Source: JACVRW01 sp963825345
GTDB lineage: Bacteria > Actinomycetota > Thermoleophilia > Solirubrobacterales > Thermoleophilaceae
Length of the DNA stretch: 64,000 nt
Assembly (NCBI GenBank): GCA_963825345.1
Contig: CAWGSQ010000002.1
Span: forward strand, 248,001-312,000
Direction of reading: 5' to 3'
A model generated the notes under the pieces. That model was not told the DNA's origin. It saw nothing but the letters and a program-made list of their open reading frames with translations, and did no database searches. Below are positions 7,382-16,339 of the stretch, piece after piece; position 1 is the stretch's first letter, and the number at the start of each line of letters is the position of its first letter. The position numbers were made by a program, and so were the translations under genes.

Positions 7382-7945
7382 TCAGCGCGCCCAGAACGAA
7401 GACCGCTTACGCGCCCCCGCCCACGAAAGCCCAATGTGAATGTGGTCCCTGTGCGCCTGCGTGTAGTCGACCCGCTTCCGCAACCGCCCCCGCTCCGTGT
7501 AACACGCCGAGTACTTCCCCATCCCCTCCGACCCCGACCACCACGACCGGCAGTTCCAGATGATCTCCTGGATCCCCATCCGCCGGGCCAGGGCGTGCTC
7601 GTTGCCGGCGCTGTCCGTGGCGAGCCAGAGGTCGATCAGGCGGCGCGCCTCGCGCCGGTCCGCCGGGCGGGCGGCGTCGAGGTGCCAGTCCACGGCGCGG
7701 CCCTCGGCGTGCAGCGAGGCGCTGTTCTTGCCCCAGCGCTCGCAGCGAATGATTCCCCAGAAGGTTCCCCTCGCGTTTGCCTCGAGCCAGTCAACCAGCG
7801 CCAGCGCGCCGGGAGTGGGCTTCTTGCGGCAGTCCTTCGCCTTGTCGTACGAGTAGTCGTCGATCGGCGCGTCGGCAGATGCCAACGCTGCGGGGAGCGC
7901 CGCGACGACTGCGATCAGTGCGAGGAGAGCAAGGCGGAGCCGCAC
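7382..7945 (-). CDS. Secreted M15-like (D-Ala-D-Ala carboxypeptidase fold) protein
   Basis: The 187-residue product begins with a signal peptide (MRLRLALLALIAVVAALPAALA). The mature part has the zinc-site pattern of the M15/VanY fold: His79-x6-Asp86 in SLHAEGRAVDWHLD and a second histidine motif in HRDHIHIGLSW near residues 165-173. Such enzymes trim peptidoglycan peptides outside the cell. Cysteines at about 39, 68 and in the later half could form disulfides. The start is GTG, with GCCGATATAT about 15 nt upstream, similar to sequence before the genes at 3225 and 54366. Confidence 0.75.
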   Translation of the reverse strand: MRLRLALLALIAVVAALPAALASADAPIDDYSYDKAKDCRKKPTPGALALVDWLEANARGTFWGIIRCERWGKNSASLHAEGRAVDWHLDAARPADRREARRLIDLWLATDSAGNEHALARRMGIQEIIWNCRSWWSGSEGMGKYSACYTERGRLRKRVDYTQAHRDHIHIGLSWAGARKRSSFWAR

Positions 7946-7967
7946 CGCAGATATATCGGCAAATCTC

Positions 7968-9503
7968 TCAGCGTCCGTAGACCAGCTTCAGCAGCCTCGC
8001 GATGAAGCCCGAGCGCCTGCGCGTGTAGGGCATCATGTGCAGGTCCTTCTTCATGGGCGCGAAGCTCGTGACGAGCACGCTCTGCTTCTTCGTGTACTTG
8101 CGGATGCCGTCCGCGCCATGGCGCGTACCGAGCCCTGATTCCTTCCATCCGCCCATGGGCAGCTCGAGCGCCAGGTAGTTCACCTGGGCGTCGTTCACCG
8201 TCACCGCACCGGCCTCGATCCTCCGCGCCAGGCGCTCGCCCTTGCCCGCGTCCTTGGTCCACACGGACGCCTGGAGCCCGTACGGGCTGTCGTTGGCGAG
8301 GCGCACCGCCTCCTCGGCGTCGGCGACCTTCATGATCGGCACGGTCGGGCCGAAGGTCTCCTCGCGCATGCACGCCATCGTGTGGTCCACGTCCACGAGC
8401 ACGGTTGGCTCGAAGAAGTGGCCGCTCTCGTCGCTGCGGCCGCCGCCCACCAGCACGCGCGCGCCGCGCTCCAGCGCGTCCTTCACGTGCCGCTCGACGA
8501 TGTCCGACTGCGGCGGATGGATGACCGCACCGAGATCGGTGGAGCCCGGCGCGCTCGAGGTCCCCTGGCGCAGGGCGCCGACCTTGTCGGCCACGCGCCG
8601 GACGAAGTCGTCATAGATCGGCTCCTCCACGTACACGCGCTCGGTGGAGATGCAGGTCTGGCCGGCGTTCTGCATCGAGTAGTGCACCGCCGCGTTGGCG
8701 GCGCGCTCGACGTCAGCGTCCGCGCACACGATCATTGGGTCCTTGCCGCCCAGCTCGAGCGCCACCGGGGTGAGGGTCTGCGCGGCGCGCCCCATCACGC
8801 GCTTGCCTGTGGCCGTGGAGCCGGTGAACATCACGAAGTCCACCTCGTCGATCAGCGCCTCGCCGGTCTCGCCGTAGCCCGGAACCACCTGGAAGATGTC
8901 CGCCGGGAGCCCGCATTCGCGCAGCATCTCGGCCATCAGCAGCGAGGTGAGCGGCGTGACCTCGGACGGCTTGAGCAGCACCGCGTTGCCGGCCGCGAGC
9001 GCCGGGATGCAGTCGCCGAACGAGTTGGTGAGCGGGTAGTTCCAGGGCCCGATCACTCCGACCACGCCGACGGGCGCGTAGCGGACGAACAGCTTGCGGC
9101 CCTTCGCGAACGGCGATGCCGTCTTGATGCGCTCCTCGGCGAGATAGCCCTCGGCGTTCTTGGCCCAGAACGCGAACGAGCCGACGGCGTAGCCGACCTC
9201 CGCGGTGAGTGCGTCCTCGTAGGTCTTGCCGGTCTCGGAGACGATCGTGTCGATCACGCGCTGCGAGTTGTCGGAGATCCACTTCTGGCAGCGCTTCAGC
9301 ACGGCCGCACGGCCGTCGAACCCGAGCGCCTCCCAGCCGGGCTGCGCGGTCCGAGCGCGTGCCACCAGCTCGGCCACCCGCTCGGGCGGCACCACGGGGA
9401 CGCTCGCGATCACCTTCCCGGTCGACGGGTTCTCCACCTCGATCGTGCCGCCGGCCGCGGCCCCGTTCGATCCGGTGCTGGGAACTGTCGTCGTCTCGGT
9501 CAT
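7968..9503 (-). CDS. NAD(P)-dependent aldehyde dehydrogenase
   Basis: A 511-residue aldehyde dehydrogenase with all key residues: Asn155 (GPWNYPLTNSF), general base Glu250 (ALELGGKDP) and nucleophile Cys284 (NAGQTCISTERVYV). It oxidises an aldehyde to the acid; the pattern is closest to the succinate-semialdehyde/broad-range group, but the substrate is not fixed by sequence. A basic, partly hydrophobic tail (YTRRRSGFIARLLKLVYGR) may hold it at the membrane. I used the ATG at 9503, which has a strong GGAGGA site, rather than the much longer open frame. The SDR gene upstream overlaps it by 4 nt, so an alcohol-to-aldehyde-to-acid route is plausible. Confidence 0.92.
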   Translation of the reverse strand: MTETTTVPSTGSNGAAAGGTIEVENPSTGKVIASVPVVPPERVAELVARARTAQPGWEALGFDGRAAVLKRCQKWISDNSQRVIDTIVSETGKTYEDALTAEVGYAVGSFAFWAKNAEGYLAEERIKTASPFAKGRKLFVRYAPVGVVGVIGPWNYPLTNSFGDCIPALAAGNAVLLKPSEVTPLTSLLMAEMLRECGLPADIFQVVPGYGETGEALIDEVDFVMFTGSTATGKRVMGRAAQTLTPVALELGGKDPMIVCADADVERAANAAVHYSMQNAGQTCISTERVYVEEPIYDDFVRRVADKVGALRQGTSSAPGSTDLGAVIHPPQSDIVERHVKDALERGARVLVGGGRSDESGHFFEPTVLVDVDHTMACMREETFGPTVPIMKVADAEEAVRLANDSPYGLQASVWTKDAGKGERLARRIEAGAVTVNDAQVNYLALELPMGGWKESGLGTRHGADGIRKYTKKQSVLVTSFAPMKKDLHMMPYTRRRSGFIARLLKLVYGR

Positions 9504-10312
9504 GTGGTTCCTCCATTCATTGCTTTCGCTCTGTTGCGAGCACCCTGCCTGCGCAGGACAGCTGCGCTCCGAAGCCCGGGGCGCCCGAGCATCGCTGTGG
9601 CGCGCGCTCCCCATCCGCGCCAGCGCGGGACCACCCGCACGAGCGTCTTCGAGTCGAGCAGCGCGACCGCGTGCTCCGCCACCTCCGCGGGCGTGAGCAG
9701 ACGCGGGCCCGACCAGTTGATCGCGGCGGCAGGCGCGTCGTCGTGCTCCCGGAGCAGCTGCGTGTCCGCCGCGTCGGGGCAGAGCGCGTGGACTGTGATC
9801 GGAATCCCGGCATCCAGAAGGTCGCCCTGAAGCGAGCCGGTGAAGCCGAGCACGGCGTGCTTCGACGCCGCGTAGAAGGCAAGCCCCGGAACGGGGGTCA
9901 GCGAAGACAGCGACGCGATGTTGATGATGTGCCGGTTCTCCCCCGGCCCGGACCGCATGCCCTCGACCGCGGCGCGGGAGCCCCAGATCACCCCCATCAG
10001 GTTCACATCGACCTGAAGCCGCACGTCCTCGTCCGACTGCTCCCAGGACTTCGCCGCTCGCATCACGCCGGCGTTGTTCACCCACGCCTCGAGCGGCCCT
10101 CGCTCGGCTGCCGCCGTGGCGGCCGCGCGGTGCGCCTCCGGATCGCGCACGTCGAGCTGCATCGAGATGCCGCCGACCTCGTCCGCCGTGGAGGCCGCCG
10201 CCTCGGCATCGACGTCCGTGGCAAGGACGGTGTAGCCGCGTCCGGCGAGGCCACGCGCTATCTCGCGGCCGAAGCCGCGCCCCGCACCGGTCACGACCGC
10301 GACCCCAGGCAT
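9500..10312 (-). CDS. Classical short-chain dehydrogenase/reductase
   Basis: A 270-residue classical SDR. The Rossmann glycine motif TGAGRGFG is at residues 8-15, NNAG at 79-82, and the catalytic Ser134, Tyr147 and Lys151 are in IASLSSL and YAASKHAVLGF. It would reduce or oxidise a hydroxyl/keto group with NAD(P)H. The C-terminus (LGRPGLRSAAVLRRQGARNRAKAM) is basic and may touch the membrane. The start at 10312 was chosen at MPGVAVVTGAG. The stop overlaps the ALDH start as ATGA. It is transcribed away from the hydrolase gene across a 51-bp gap with a palindrome. Confidence 0.9.
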   Translation of the reverse strand: MPGVAVVTGAGRGFGREIARGLAGRGYTVLATDVDAEAAASTADEVGGISMQLDVRDPEAHRAAATAAAERGPLEAWVNNAGVMRAAKSWEQSDEDVRLQVDVNLMGVIWGSRAAVEGMRSGPGENRHIINIASLSSLTPVPGLAFYAASKHAVLGFTGSLQGDLLDAGIPITVHALCPDAADTQLLREHDDAPAAAINWSGPRLLTPAEVAEHAVALLDSKTLVRVVPRWRGWGARATAMLGRPGLRSAAVLRRQGARNRAKAMNGGTT

Positions 10313-10335
10313 CAGGCCGCCGAGCGTACCAAGGT

Positions 10336-10349
10336 TGGCTGGCCAGCCA
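10336..10349. promoter_or_regulatory. Perfect 14-bp palindrome between divergent genes (candidate operator)
   Basis: TGGCTGGCCAGCCA reads the same on both strands and sits in the only 51 bp between the divergent SDR and alpha/beta hydrolase genes, 24 nt and 14 nt from their start codons. Size and symmetry fit the operator of a TetR-type repressor, and the position would allow control of both genes at once. No TetR gene is seen in the window, so the regulator is unknown. Confidence 0.5.
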
Positions 10350-10363
10350 GTACGCTTCCGCGC

Positions 10364-11176
10364 ATGGCGATCGCAGAGGCAAACGGACAGCAGCTCTACT
10401 ACGAGATCCAGGGCGAGGGCGAGCCGCTGCTCTGCGTGCACGGCCTCAGCTGCGACACGCTGGCGTGGATCCCCCAGATCCAGGCCTTTGCGGCGGAGCA
10501 CCGCACGGTGATCTTCGACAACCGCGACGTCGGCCAGTCGTCGATGGCCGAGTCGGGCTACGACATCGCCGACATGGCGCGCGACGCACTCGCGCTCGCC
10601 GACGAGCTGGAGCTCGACTCGTTCCACCTCCTCGGGGTGTCAATGGGCGGCGCGATCGCCCAGGAGATCGCGCTACAGGCGCCCGGGCGCGTGCGCACGC
10701 TCACGCTCGCCGTCACGTTCTCGACGGGCGGCGCGTACTCCCGCAAGCTGGCCGAGGTCTGGGGCGCGCGCGTGATGCAGATCAGTCGCGAGCAGCACCT
10801 GGACGAGCTGATGCTGATGAACCACTCGGAGGAGTTCTACGAGAGCCCGGACATGGTGGAGTTCATCCGCACCGCGATGCTCCAGAACCCGCACCCGCAG
10901 CCGCCGGATGCCTTCGGCCGCCAGCTCGCCGCATGCAGCCGCCACGACACGCGCGACCGGCTCGGCTCCCTCACGATGCCGACCCAGGTGATCGGCGGCG
11001 AGCGGGACATCCTCGTGCCGGTCTGGAAGTCCCAGGAGATCGCCGCTGCGATCCCGGACGCGAAGCTGAAAGTGCTCCCCGCTGCCCCGCACGGCCTCTC
11101 GCTGGAGCGCGCCGAGGAGTTCAACGCGGCCGTGCTCGGCTTCATCCGCGAGACCGCCGCGGCGCCCGCGGCCTAA
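10364..11176 (+). CDS. Alpha/beta hydrolase
   Basis: A 270-residue alpha/beta hydrolase. The oxyanion segment CVHGLSCDTLAW is followed by nucleophile Ser93 in the elbow GVSMGG, an acid in GGERDILVPV and the histidine in AAPHGLSLER. The sequence resembles the 3-oxoadipate enol-lactonase/lipase group of soluble hydrolases; the substrate cannot be named. The ATG at 10364 lies only 14 nt after the palindrome, so the mRNA may be leaderless. The divergent SDR-ALDH pair suggests a shared pathway for an ester or lactone yielding an alcohol and an aldehyde; that is inference. Confidence 0.85.
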   Translation: MAIAEANGQQLYYEIQGEGEPLLCVHGLSCDTLAWIPQIQAFAAEHRTVIFDNRDVGQSSMAESGYDIADMARDALALADELELDSFHLLGVSMGGAIAQEIALQAPGRVRTLTLAVTFSTGGAYSRKLAEVWGARVMQISREQHLDELMLMNHSEEFYESPDMVEFIRTAMLQNPHPQPPDAFGRQLAACSRHDTRDRLGSLTMPTQVIGGERDILVPVWKSQEIAAAIPDAKLKVLPAAPHGLSLERAEEFNAAVLGFIRETAAAPAA

Positions 11177-11220
11177 GCTCCCGCTGCGCCGGGCACTGGG
11201 CTCCGGGCGCGGCGACGGGC

Positions 11221-11580
11221 CTAGGCGATTTCGGCCACCGCCGAGTCCACGTCCGCGTGCACCGGCGCGGCCCTCTGGAACTCGACGATCTGCAACACGC
11301 GGGCCACCGGCTTCCCGGCGGGCGCCACCACGCGCAGCTCCTGCCGGCGGCTGCCTGCACGGCGCGCCAGCGCGAACAGCATCGAGACGCCGCTCGAGTC
11401 GATGAACTCGAGATCGGTCATGTCGACCACGATGCCGCGCGCGGAGCTCGGCACGGCCTCCGCGATGCGCCGGCCGGTGGCCTCCGCGCCGGCGATGTCG
11501 AGCTCGCCCGTGAGCCGTGCGACGACCACGTCGTCCCCTTCACGCTCCTCGATCTCCACCTGCACCAGGTCGTTCATCAA
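11221..11580 (-). CDS. STAS-domain anti-sigma factor antagonist
   Basis: A 119-residue STAS protein of the SpoIIAA/RsbV type. The phosphorylation-site segment DLEFIDSSGVSMLFAL is intact; its serine is normally phosphorylated by a partner kinase and freed by a PP2C phosphatase. The gene follows a membrane SpoIIE-like phosphatase with ATGA overlap, and that protein also carries a kinase-like ATPase domain, so the pair probably forms a partner-switching module. Confidence 0.9.
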   Translation of the reverse strand: MMNDLVQVEIEEREGDDVVVARLTGELDIAGAEATGRRIAEAVPSSARGIVVDMTDLEFIDSSGVSMLFALARRAGSRRQELRVVAPAGKPVARVLQIVEFQRAAPVHADVDSAVAEIA

Positions 11581-14048
11581 GCGGATCCTCCATTTCCACC
11601 GAGCCTCCGGCGGAGGCTGACGATGGTCCCCTGCTCAGTGGGCTCCACCGCAACCGTATCCATCAGCGTGCGCATCAGGTCGAGGCCTCGGCCGTGGTCG
11701 CCCGGACGCTCGTCGCGCCACGAGCCGTGATCGCGCACGGTGAGCTCGACCTCACTCCCGTTGCGACTGCCCGACACCTCGAAGCTGGTGCCGCCGCTGG
11801 CGCCGCCGTGCTCGATCGCGTTGGTGGCCGCCTCGCCGCACGCGGTCGTGATCTCGGCGATCTCGATGTCTCCCGCGCCCGCATGGCTGAGCCAGCGCCG
11901 CAGCATGCTCCGCATGGGCGCCAGCGACTCGGGCTCCGCGGGGAACTCGGCGCTGAAGCGCTCGGGCACGGGCAGATTGCGCAGGGTCAGGATCGCCACG
12001 TCATCCATGGCCCCTCCGGCGGGCACGAGCGTCGCGAGCAGGTGGTCACAGAGCGCGTCCGGGTCCTCGGGCGCCTCGCGCACGCGGGCTGCCAGCTCGG
12101 CCATGCCGTCGTCGATGTTCTCGCCCGGCCGCTCGACAAGACCGTCCGTGTAGAGCAGCAGCGTGCTGCCGGGAGTCATCGGAGCCGAGACCTCCTCGTA
12201 GGTGGGGAACGGCAGCACCCCAAGCGGCACCGAACCGGCGCCCTCGAGGAAGGCGGGCTCGCCCGCCACCACCATCAGCGGCGCCGGATGGCCGGCGTTC
12301 ACCCAGCGGACGCTGCTCGCGGCCGGGTCGACGATCACGTAGAGCATCGTCGCCATCTGGCTGTCCTCGGCCTCGGTCCAGAGAAGCCTGTTGAGCTGCT
12401 CCACCACCCGCGCGCCGTCGTGGCCCTCGAGCGCGTAGGCACGCAGCGCGCTGCGGAGCCGGCCCACCATTGACGCCCCGGCGAGCCCCTTGCCGGCCAC
12501 GTCTCCCATCACGAGCCCCACCGCGCCGCCCGCCATCGGAATCACGTCGTACCAGTCGCCCCCCACCTCGGCCTCTGAGGCGGCCGGGAGGTAGCGGGCA
12601 GCCACGTCGAGCCCCGGCAGCGTCGGCAGGTGGTCGGGCAGGAGGCTGCGCTGAAGGGTCTCCGCGATCTTGTGCTCGCGCTCGTAGACACGCGCATGCG
12701 CGATGGCGAGGCCCACGCGCTCGGCCGCGAGCCGCAGCAGCGTGAGGTCCTCGCCGCCGAAGACGCGCGGGGGCGTGGCGCATGCCACCAGCACACCCGT
12801 GACCTCGCCCTCCGCGAGCAGCGGGACGCCGACAAGCCGGCCGCCCTCGCTCGCTGGATCGTCTTGGGAGAGCATCGCCTCGCGCGCCTCCGCCACGCTA
12901 TCGGCGAACTCGTCCCCGCCGCTGACCTCGCCCGGGGTCGATGCGCCGACGCTGAGCCGCTCCTCCTCGTCGGCCAGATAGATCGTTGCGGCGTCGGCGT
13001 CGAGGACGCCGCGCACCTGCGTGACGAGCTCGCGGAGGATGTCGTCGAGGGTCCGATGCGCGAGCGCCGCATCCACCAGTGACTGAAGGGCGCCCACCAG
13101 GTCGGCCACGCGCTCGGCCTCGGCGCGCGCCGCCTGCTCCCGCAGCAGCGCCTCGCGCTCGGCCTGGCGGCGCAGGCGCTCGGTCGCGTCGGTGATGAAG
13201 CCGGACACGAACACCTCGCCGCGGATGTCCACCTTGGACACGGTCGCTTCACCCGGAAAGCGACTCCCGTCGCGGCGCACGAACTCGACCTCGAAGTTCT
13301 CTGTCGTGACGGACGAGTCGCTCTCGATCAGCGCGAGGCGGCGCTCGTCGTGGCGTTCGCTGTACTCGGGCGGCACGATCAGCGCCCGCATCGTCTTGCC
13401 AATCGCCTCACTCGCGGTCCAGCCGAAGAGCCGGTCGGCCGCCTTGTTCCAGCTCAGGATGACGCCGTCGCGGTCGAGCGTGATGAAGGCGTCCGGGGCG
13501 GTGTCCAGCACGAGGCGGGTGCGCGCCTCCGAGCGCTCCAGCAGCTGGGCGCGGTCGCTCAACCGGCGCAGCAGCGAGGAGATGAGGAGCCCGGCCAGGA
13601 GCGGCGTGCCCACCGCGAGCAGCCAGCGCACGATCACGCTGTCCGGGTCTTGGATCGCGAGCACGATCGCGTACGAGACCGCCACGACCGTCATGTGGGC
13701 GAACGCCTCGATCGGCGGGAAGAAGTAGAACGCGTAGAGCGACGCCCACATGTAGAGCAGCGGGTAGAGAGTCGACGGGCCCGCGTAGTAGTTCGCGAGG
13801 CTCACGATCAGCACGCCGGACACGAGCACCGCGTGGATGTGCCAGTCGCGGACGTGGTCCGCGCTCGCCCAGACGATTGCGGCCAGCAGGATCGCCGCCG
13901 ATGCGAGCAGGACGAGCGCGAGGTCGTTGACCGCCGCCGAGTGCGGGAACACGAGCGTGAGCAGCCCGAGGAGCGCGCCCGCCCCGAACAGGTAGGCCAT
14001 CGAGCGGGCCTTGATGCGGACGTCGAAAAGCTCCGGCAGCGCCCTCAC
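11577..14048 (-). CDS. Membrane PAS-GAF-PP2C phosphatase with C-terminal anti-sigma-type ATPase domain
   Basis: A protein of about 823 residues with, in order: an N-terminal block of about six membrane helices (roughly residues 15-170); a PAS domain (VLDTAPDAFITLDRDGVILSWN); a GAF domain (TLDDILRELVTQVRGVLDADA); a SpoIIE/RsbU-type phosphatase domain with metal-binding Asp in EVGGDWYD and VMGDVAGKG and in MDDVAILTLR; and a HATPase_c_2 domain (GEAATNAIEHGG, RDHGRGLDLM). It would sense a signal at the membrane and reset a phosphorylated STAS protein, with its own kinase-like domain acting in reverse. I used the GTG at 14048, 10 nt after the preceding stop. Confidence 0.88.
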   Translation of the reverse strand: MRALPELFDVRIKARSMAYLFGAGALLGLLTLVFPHSAAVNDLALVLLASAAILLAAIVWASADHVRDWHIHAVLVSGVLIVSLANYYAGPSTLYPLLYMWASLYAFYFFPPIEAFAHMTVVAVSYAIVLAIQDPDSVIVRWLLAVGTPLLAGLLISSLLRRLSDRAQLLERSEARTRLVLDTAPDAFITLDRDGVILSWNKAADRLFGWTASEAIGKTMRALIVPPEYSERHDERRLALIESDSSVTTENFEVEFVRRDGSRFPGEATVSKVDIRGEVFVSGFITDATERLRRQAEREALLREQAARAEAERVADLVGALQSLVDAALAHRTLDDILRELVTQVRGVLDADAATIYLADEEERLSVGASTPGEVSGGDEFADSVAEAREAMLSQDDPASEGGRLVGVPLLAEGEVTGVLVACATPPRVFGGEDLTLLRLAAERVGLAIAHARVYEREHKIAETLQRSLLPDHLPTLPGLDVAARYLPAASEAEVGGDWYDVIPMAGGAVGLVMGDVAGKGLAGASMVGRLRSALRAYALEGHDGARVVEQLNRLLWTEAEDSQMATMLYVIVDPAASSVRWVNAGHPAPLMVVAGEPAFLEGAGSVPLGVLPFPTYEEVSAPMTPGSTLLLYTDGLVERPGENIDDGMAELAARVREAPEDPDALCDHLLATLVPAGGAMDDVAILTLRNLPVPERFSAEFPAEPESLAPMRSMLRRWLSHAGAGDIEIAEITTACGEAATNAIEHGGASGGTSFEVSGSRNGSEVELTVRDHGSWRDERPGDHGRGLDLMRTLMDTVAVEPTEQGTIVSLRRRLGGNGGSA

Positions 14049-14058
14049 CGGAGACAGC

Positions 14059-14352
14059 CTAGAAAGCGCTGCCGCCGCCTCGCGCCGAGAGCCGGGCGAG
14101 CGCTTCGTGGCATTCGACCACACGCCGCTTGACCGGATCGTCGTCCGCGCGATCGTGCACCAGGTCCCAGGTCTTGTCGGCCACGTCGCGAGCGGTCTCA
14201 GCCGTGGCCTGCGCGCAGAGCATGTCGATGAGCTTCAGCTCGAAGGTGGCGAGCTGCTCGGTCGGCTCACCCGGAGGCATGCGCGGGAGCGCTTCTGTGG
14301 TCGCCTCGCGCCACATCTGGGTCGCCATCACGAGGCGGTTGCGCAGCTCCAT
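14059..14352 (-). CDS. Uncharacterised helical protein
   Basis: A 97-residue product from the ATG at 14352 (MELRNRLVMATQMW). It is predicted all-helical, with two cysteines (MLCAQATAE, VVECHEALAR), and has no membrane segment or known motif. It lies between the M23 peptidase gene (20 nt upstream) and the phosphatase gene (10 nt downstream), all on the same strand, so it may belong to that transcript. A start at the GTG two codons before MELRN is also possible. Confidence 0.6.
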   Translation of the reverse strand: MELRNRLVMATQMWREATTEALPRMPPGEPTEQLATFELKLIDMLCAQATAETARDVADKTWDLVHDRADDDPVKRRVVECHEALARLSARGGGSAF

Positions 14353-14372
14353 CTGATCCACGGCCGCGCAGG

Positions 14373-14975
14373 CTACTCTGGGCGCGCACGACGGGCGGCG
14401 AGCCGCCGCAGGAGCGGCAGCGGATCGAGCGCCCTTCCCGTCGTGCCCTTGCCGCGACGCACCTCCAGGTGGAGATGGTCGCCCCAGCACGAGCCCGTGC
14501 AGCCCACCGAGCCCACGCGCTCGCCCCTCCGCGCCCGCTCGCCGACCCGCACGCGGGACTGATGGAGCATGTGCAGATAGACGAACGTGCGGCGCGTGTG
14601 GCGGTTCCAGATCGCCACGTAGTTGCCGCGCCCGCCATCGTCGCCCGTCTCGACGACGCGGCCGTCGCGCATCGCCACGAGAGGGGTGCCGGCCGGGGCG
14701 AACACGTCCTGGCCCTCGTGGACGTGCCCGCCGCGCCACGCGCCGAAGCGAGCGTCCCGCTCGCCGAAGTCCACCCGCCCACGGACTGGGAAGACCGGCG
14801 GTGGATCCGGCGGGTGCCGGAGGCTCTCGAGGGTGGCCAGCCGGCTTGCCTCCTCGAGCGTCGGGGCAAGGGCGGCCAGGTGCTCGGGCGTGGCCGCCAC
14901 AGCGGGAGCGCCCGCGGCGACGGCCGCAATTGTCGCGGCCACAAGGGGCAGGCCGCGGGGTCCTAGCGGTCGCAT
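14373..14975 (-). CDS. Secreted M23-family (LytM-type) peptidase
   Basis: From the ATG at 14975 the product is 200 residues with a signal peptide (RGLPLVAATIAAVAAGAPAVA). The LytM/M23 zinc site is visible: HVHEGQDVFAPAGTPLVAM gives the HxxxD pair, and CWGDHLHLEV the final HxH. These enzymes cut peptide cross-links in the cell wall. Two cysteines flank a CTGSC loop near the active site and may form a disulfide. The gene is divergent from the PhzF gene with 27 bp between starts. Confidence 0.87.
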   Translation of the reverse strand: MRPLGPRGLPLVAATIAAVAAGAPAVAATPEHLAALAPTLEEASRLATLESLRHPPDPPPVFPVRGRVDFGERDARFGAWRGGHVHEGQDVFAPAGTPLVAMRDGRVVETGDDGGRGNYVAIWNRHTRRTFVYLHMLHQSRVRVGERARRGERVGSVGCTGSCWGDHLHLEVRRGKGTTGRALDPLPLLRRLAARRARPE

Positions 14976-15002
14976 CGAAGTCGCAGAGGGTAGCGTTGAG
15001 CC

Positions 15003-15668
15003 ATGCCGACTCTGCACCTGCTGCGCGTTTTCTGCTCCGAGGACGGCTCCGGCGGCAACCCGCTGGGCGTGTTTCTCGAGGGCGCTGAGGTGCCTGAGGA
15101 ACGGCGTCAGGCGGTCGCCGCCGACCTCGGCCTGAGCGAGACCGTGTTCGTGGACGACGAGGGGTCGGGTGAGATCCGGATCTTCACCCCGACCGATGAG
15201 CTCGATTTCGCCGGACACCCAACCGTCGGGACCGCCTGGCTGCTCGATGGGGCCGATGCGCTCCGCCCTCCTGCTGGAGAACTCGCGGTGCATCGCGACG
15301 GCGAGACCGTCTACGTGGCCGCTCGGCCAGAGTGGGGACCGCCGCACGACCTGATCGAGCTGAGCTCGACTGAAGAGGTGGAGGCGCTCGACGGACCGCC
15401 GGAGGGACATGACCTCGCGATGGCGTGGGCGTGGATCGACCAGGGCGCCGGCATCGTCCGGGCGCGGGCGTTTCCCGTTCGGATAGGGATAGCCGAGGAC
15501 GAGGCAACCGGATCAGCGGCTACGAAGCTGTGCGCGCTGCTCGAACGGCCGATCGACATTCGCCAGGGCCGGGCCTCGCGCATCCTGGCCCGGCCGGGCG
15601 CCGACGGGTTCGTGGAGATCGGCGGGCGCAGCGTCGAAGACGACGTGCGCAGCTACGCGCTGCCCTGA
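15003..15668 (+). CDS. PhzF-family isomerase/epimerase-like protein
   Basis: The 221-residue protein has the PhzF signatures FTPTDELDFAGHPTVGTA and EDEATGSAATKLCAL, and the N-terminal segment NPLGVFLEG in the usual place. At 221 residues it is shorter than most members (about 260-300); the part between the two half-domains is reduced. PhzF proteins are epimerase- or isomerase-like folds and most have no known substrate. It begins with a short leader divergent from the M23 gene and overlaps the convergent membrane-protein gene by 16 nt. Confidence 0.85.
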   Translation: MPTLHLLRVFCSEDGSGGNPLGVFLEGAEVPEERRQAVAADLGLSETVFVDDEGSGEIRIFTPTDELDFAGHPTVGTAWLLDGADALRPPAGELAVHRDGETVYVAARPEWGPPHDLIELSSTEEVEALDGPPEGHDLAMAWAWIDQGAGIVRARAFPVRIGIAEDEATGSAATKLCALLERPIDIRQGRASRILARPGADGFVEIGGRSVEDDVRSYALP

Positions 15669-16339
15669 GCGAACTGCTCGTCGCTCATGCGCAGGATCGG
15701 AAGAGCCACGGCCGCTCCGCCCGCGAGCAGCACGGTGGCCCCGGCAATGAAGTAGGCGTTCGACACGATCGCGGTCTCGGTTCCGACCATGAGCACCGCG
15801 AGCGAAAGTAGAGCCGCGGCCCAGACGGGTGCGGCGCCCTGGCGCGCAGCGCCGACGGCCAGCATCACCACGCCGACGATGAATCCGAGCGGCGCGAGGT
15901 AGTAGACGTACGACCAGCCGGACTCCTGGAGCTCCTTCAGCGCAGCCGCGGCGCCATCGGGGCCGACCTCCGGGTTCGTCGACAGCTCACCCGCCACGCC
16001 CCAAGCGAAACCATCGATCGTGATCGCCGCGGCCAGCCCAAGCAGGCCGGCGATTGCGAGGCTCCCGGCCACGAGCCCGAGTGTCGGCTGGCGCCTGCGA
16101 ACGAGGAAGGCGAGGCCAAGCACCGCCGGTGCGAACGCGAGGATCGCGACGAACCCGATGGCGTGGGCGGCCTGCCAGCGGTCGTAGGAGTCGGCGATCA
16201 GGCCCACCTGCTCGAGCTCGTTCCCGCGTGTCAGCTCCTCCGGATGCATCAGGTTGTCCGCGAGGAAGAGGAGCGGAGCCAGGATCAGCGCCCAACCCGT
16301 GCCCAACCGGTACAGCCGGAGGTGTGGGAGCTTCGTCAT
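15653..16339 (-). CDS. Six-helix integral membrane protein of unknown function
   Basis: A 228-residue protein with about six hydrophobic helices (WALILAPLLFLADNL, AIGFVAILAFAPAVLGLAFL, LAIAGLLGLAAAITI, YYLAPLGFIVGVVMLAVG, and two near the C-terminus). No catalytic motif or named family is recognised. It overlaps the upstream VOC-protein gene by 4 nt (ATGA), so the two are probably co-expressed. Confidence 0.7.
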   Translation of the reverse strand: MTKLPHLRLYRLGTGWALILAPLLFLADNLMHPEELTRGNELEQVGLIADSYDRWQAAHAIGFVAILAFAPAVLGLAFLVRRRQPTLGLVAGSLAIAGLLGLAAAITIDGFAWGVAGELSTNPEVGPDGAAAALKELQESGWSYVYYLAPLGFIVGVVMLAVGAARQGAAPVWAAALLSLAVLMVGTETAIVSNAYFIAGATVLLAGGAAVALPILRMSDEQFAQGSA

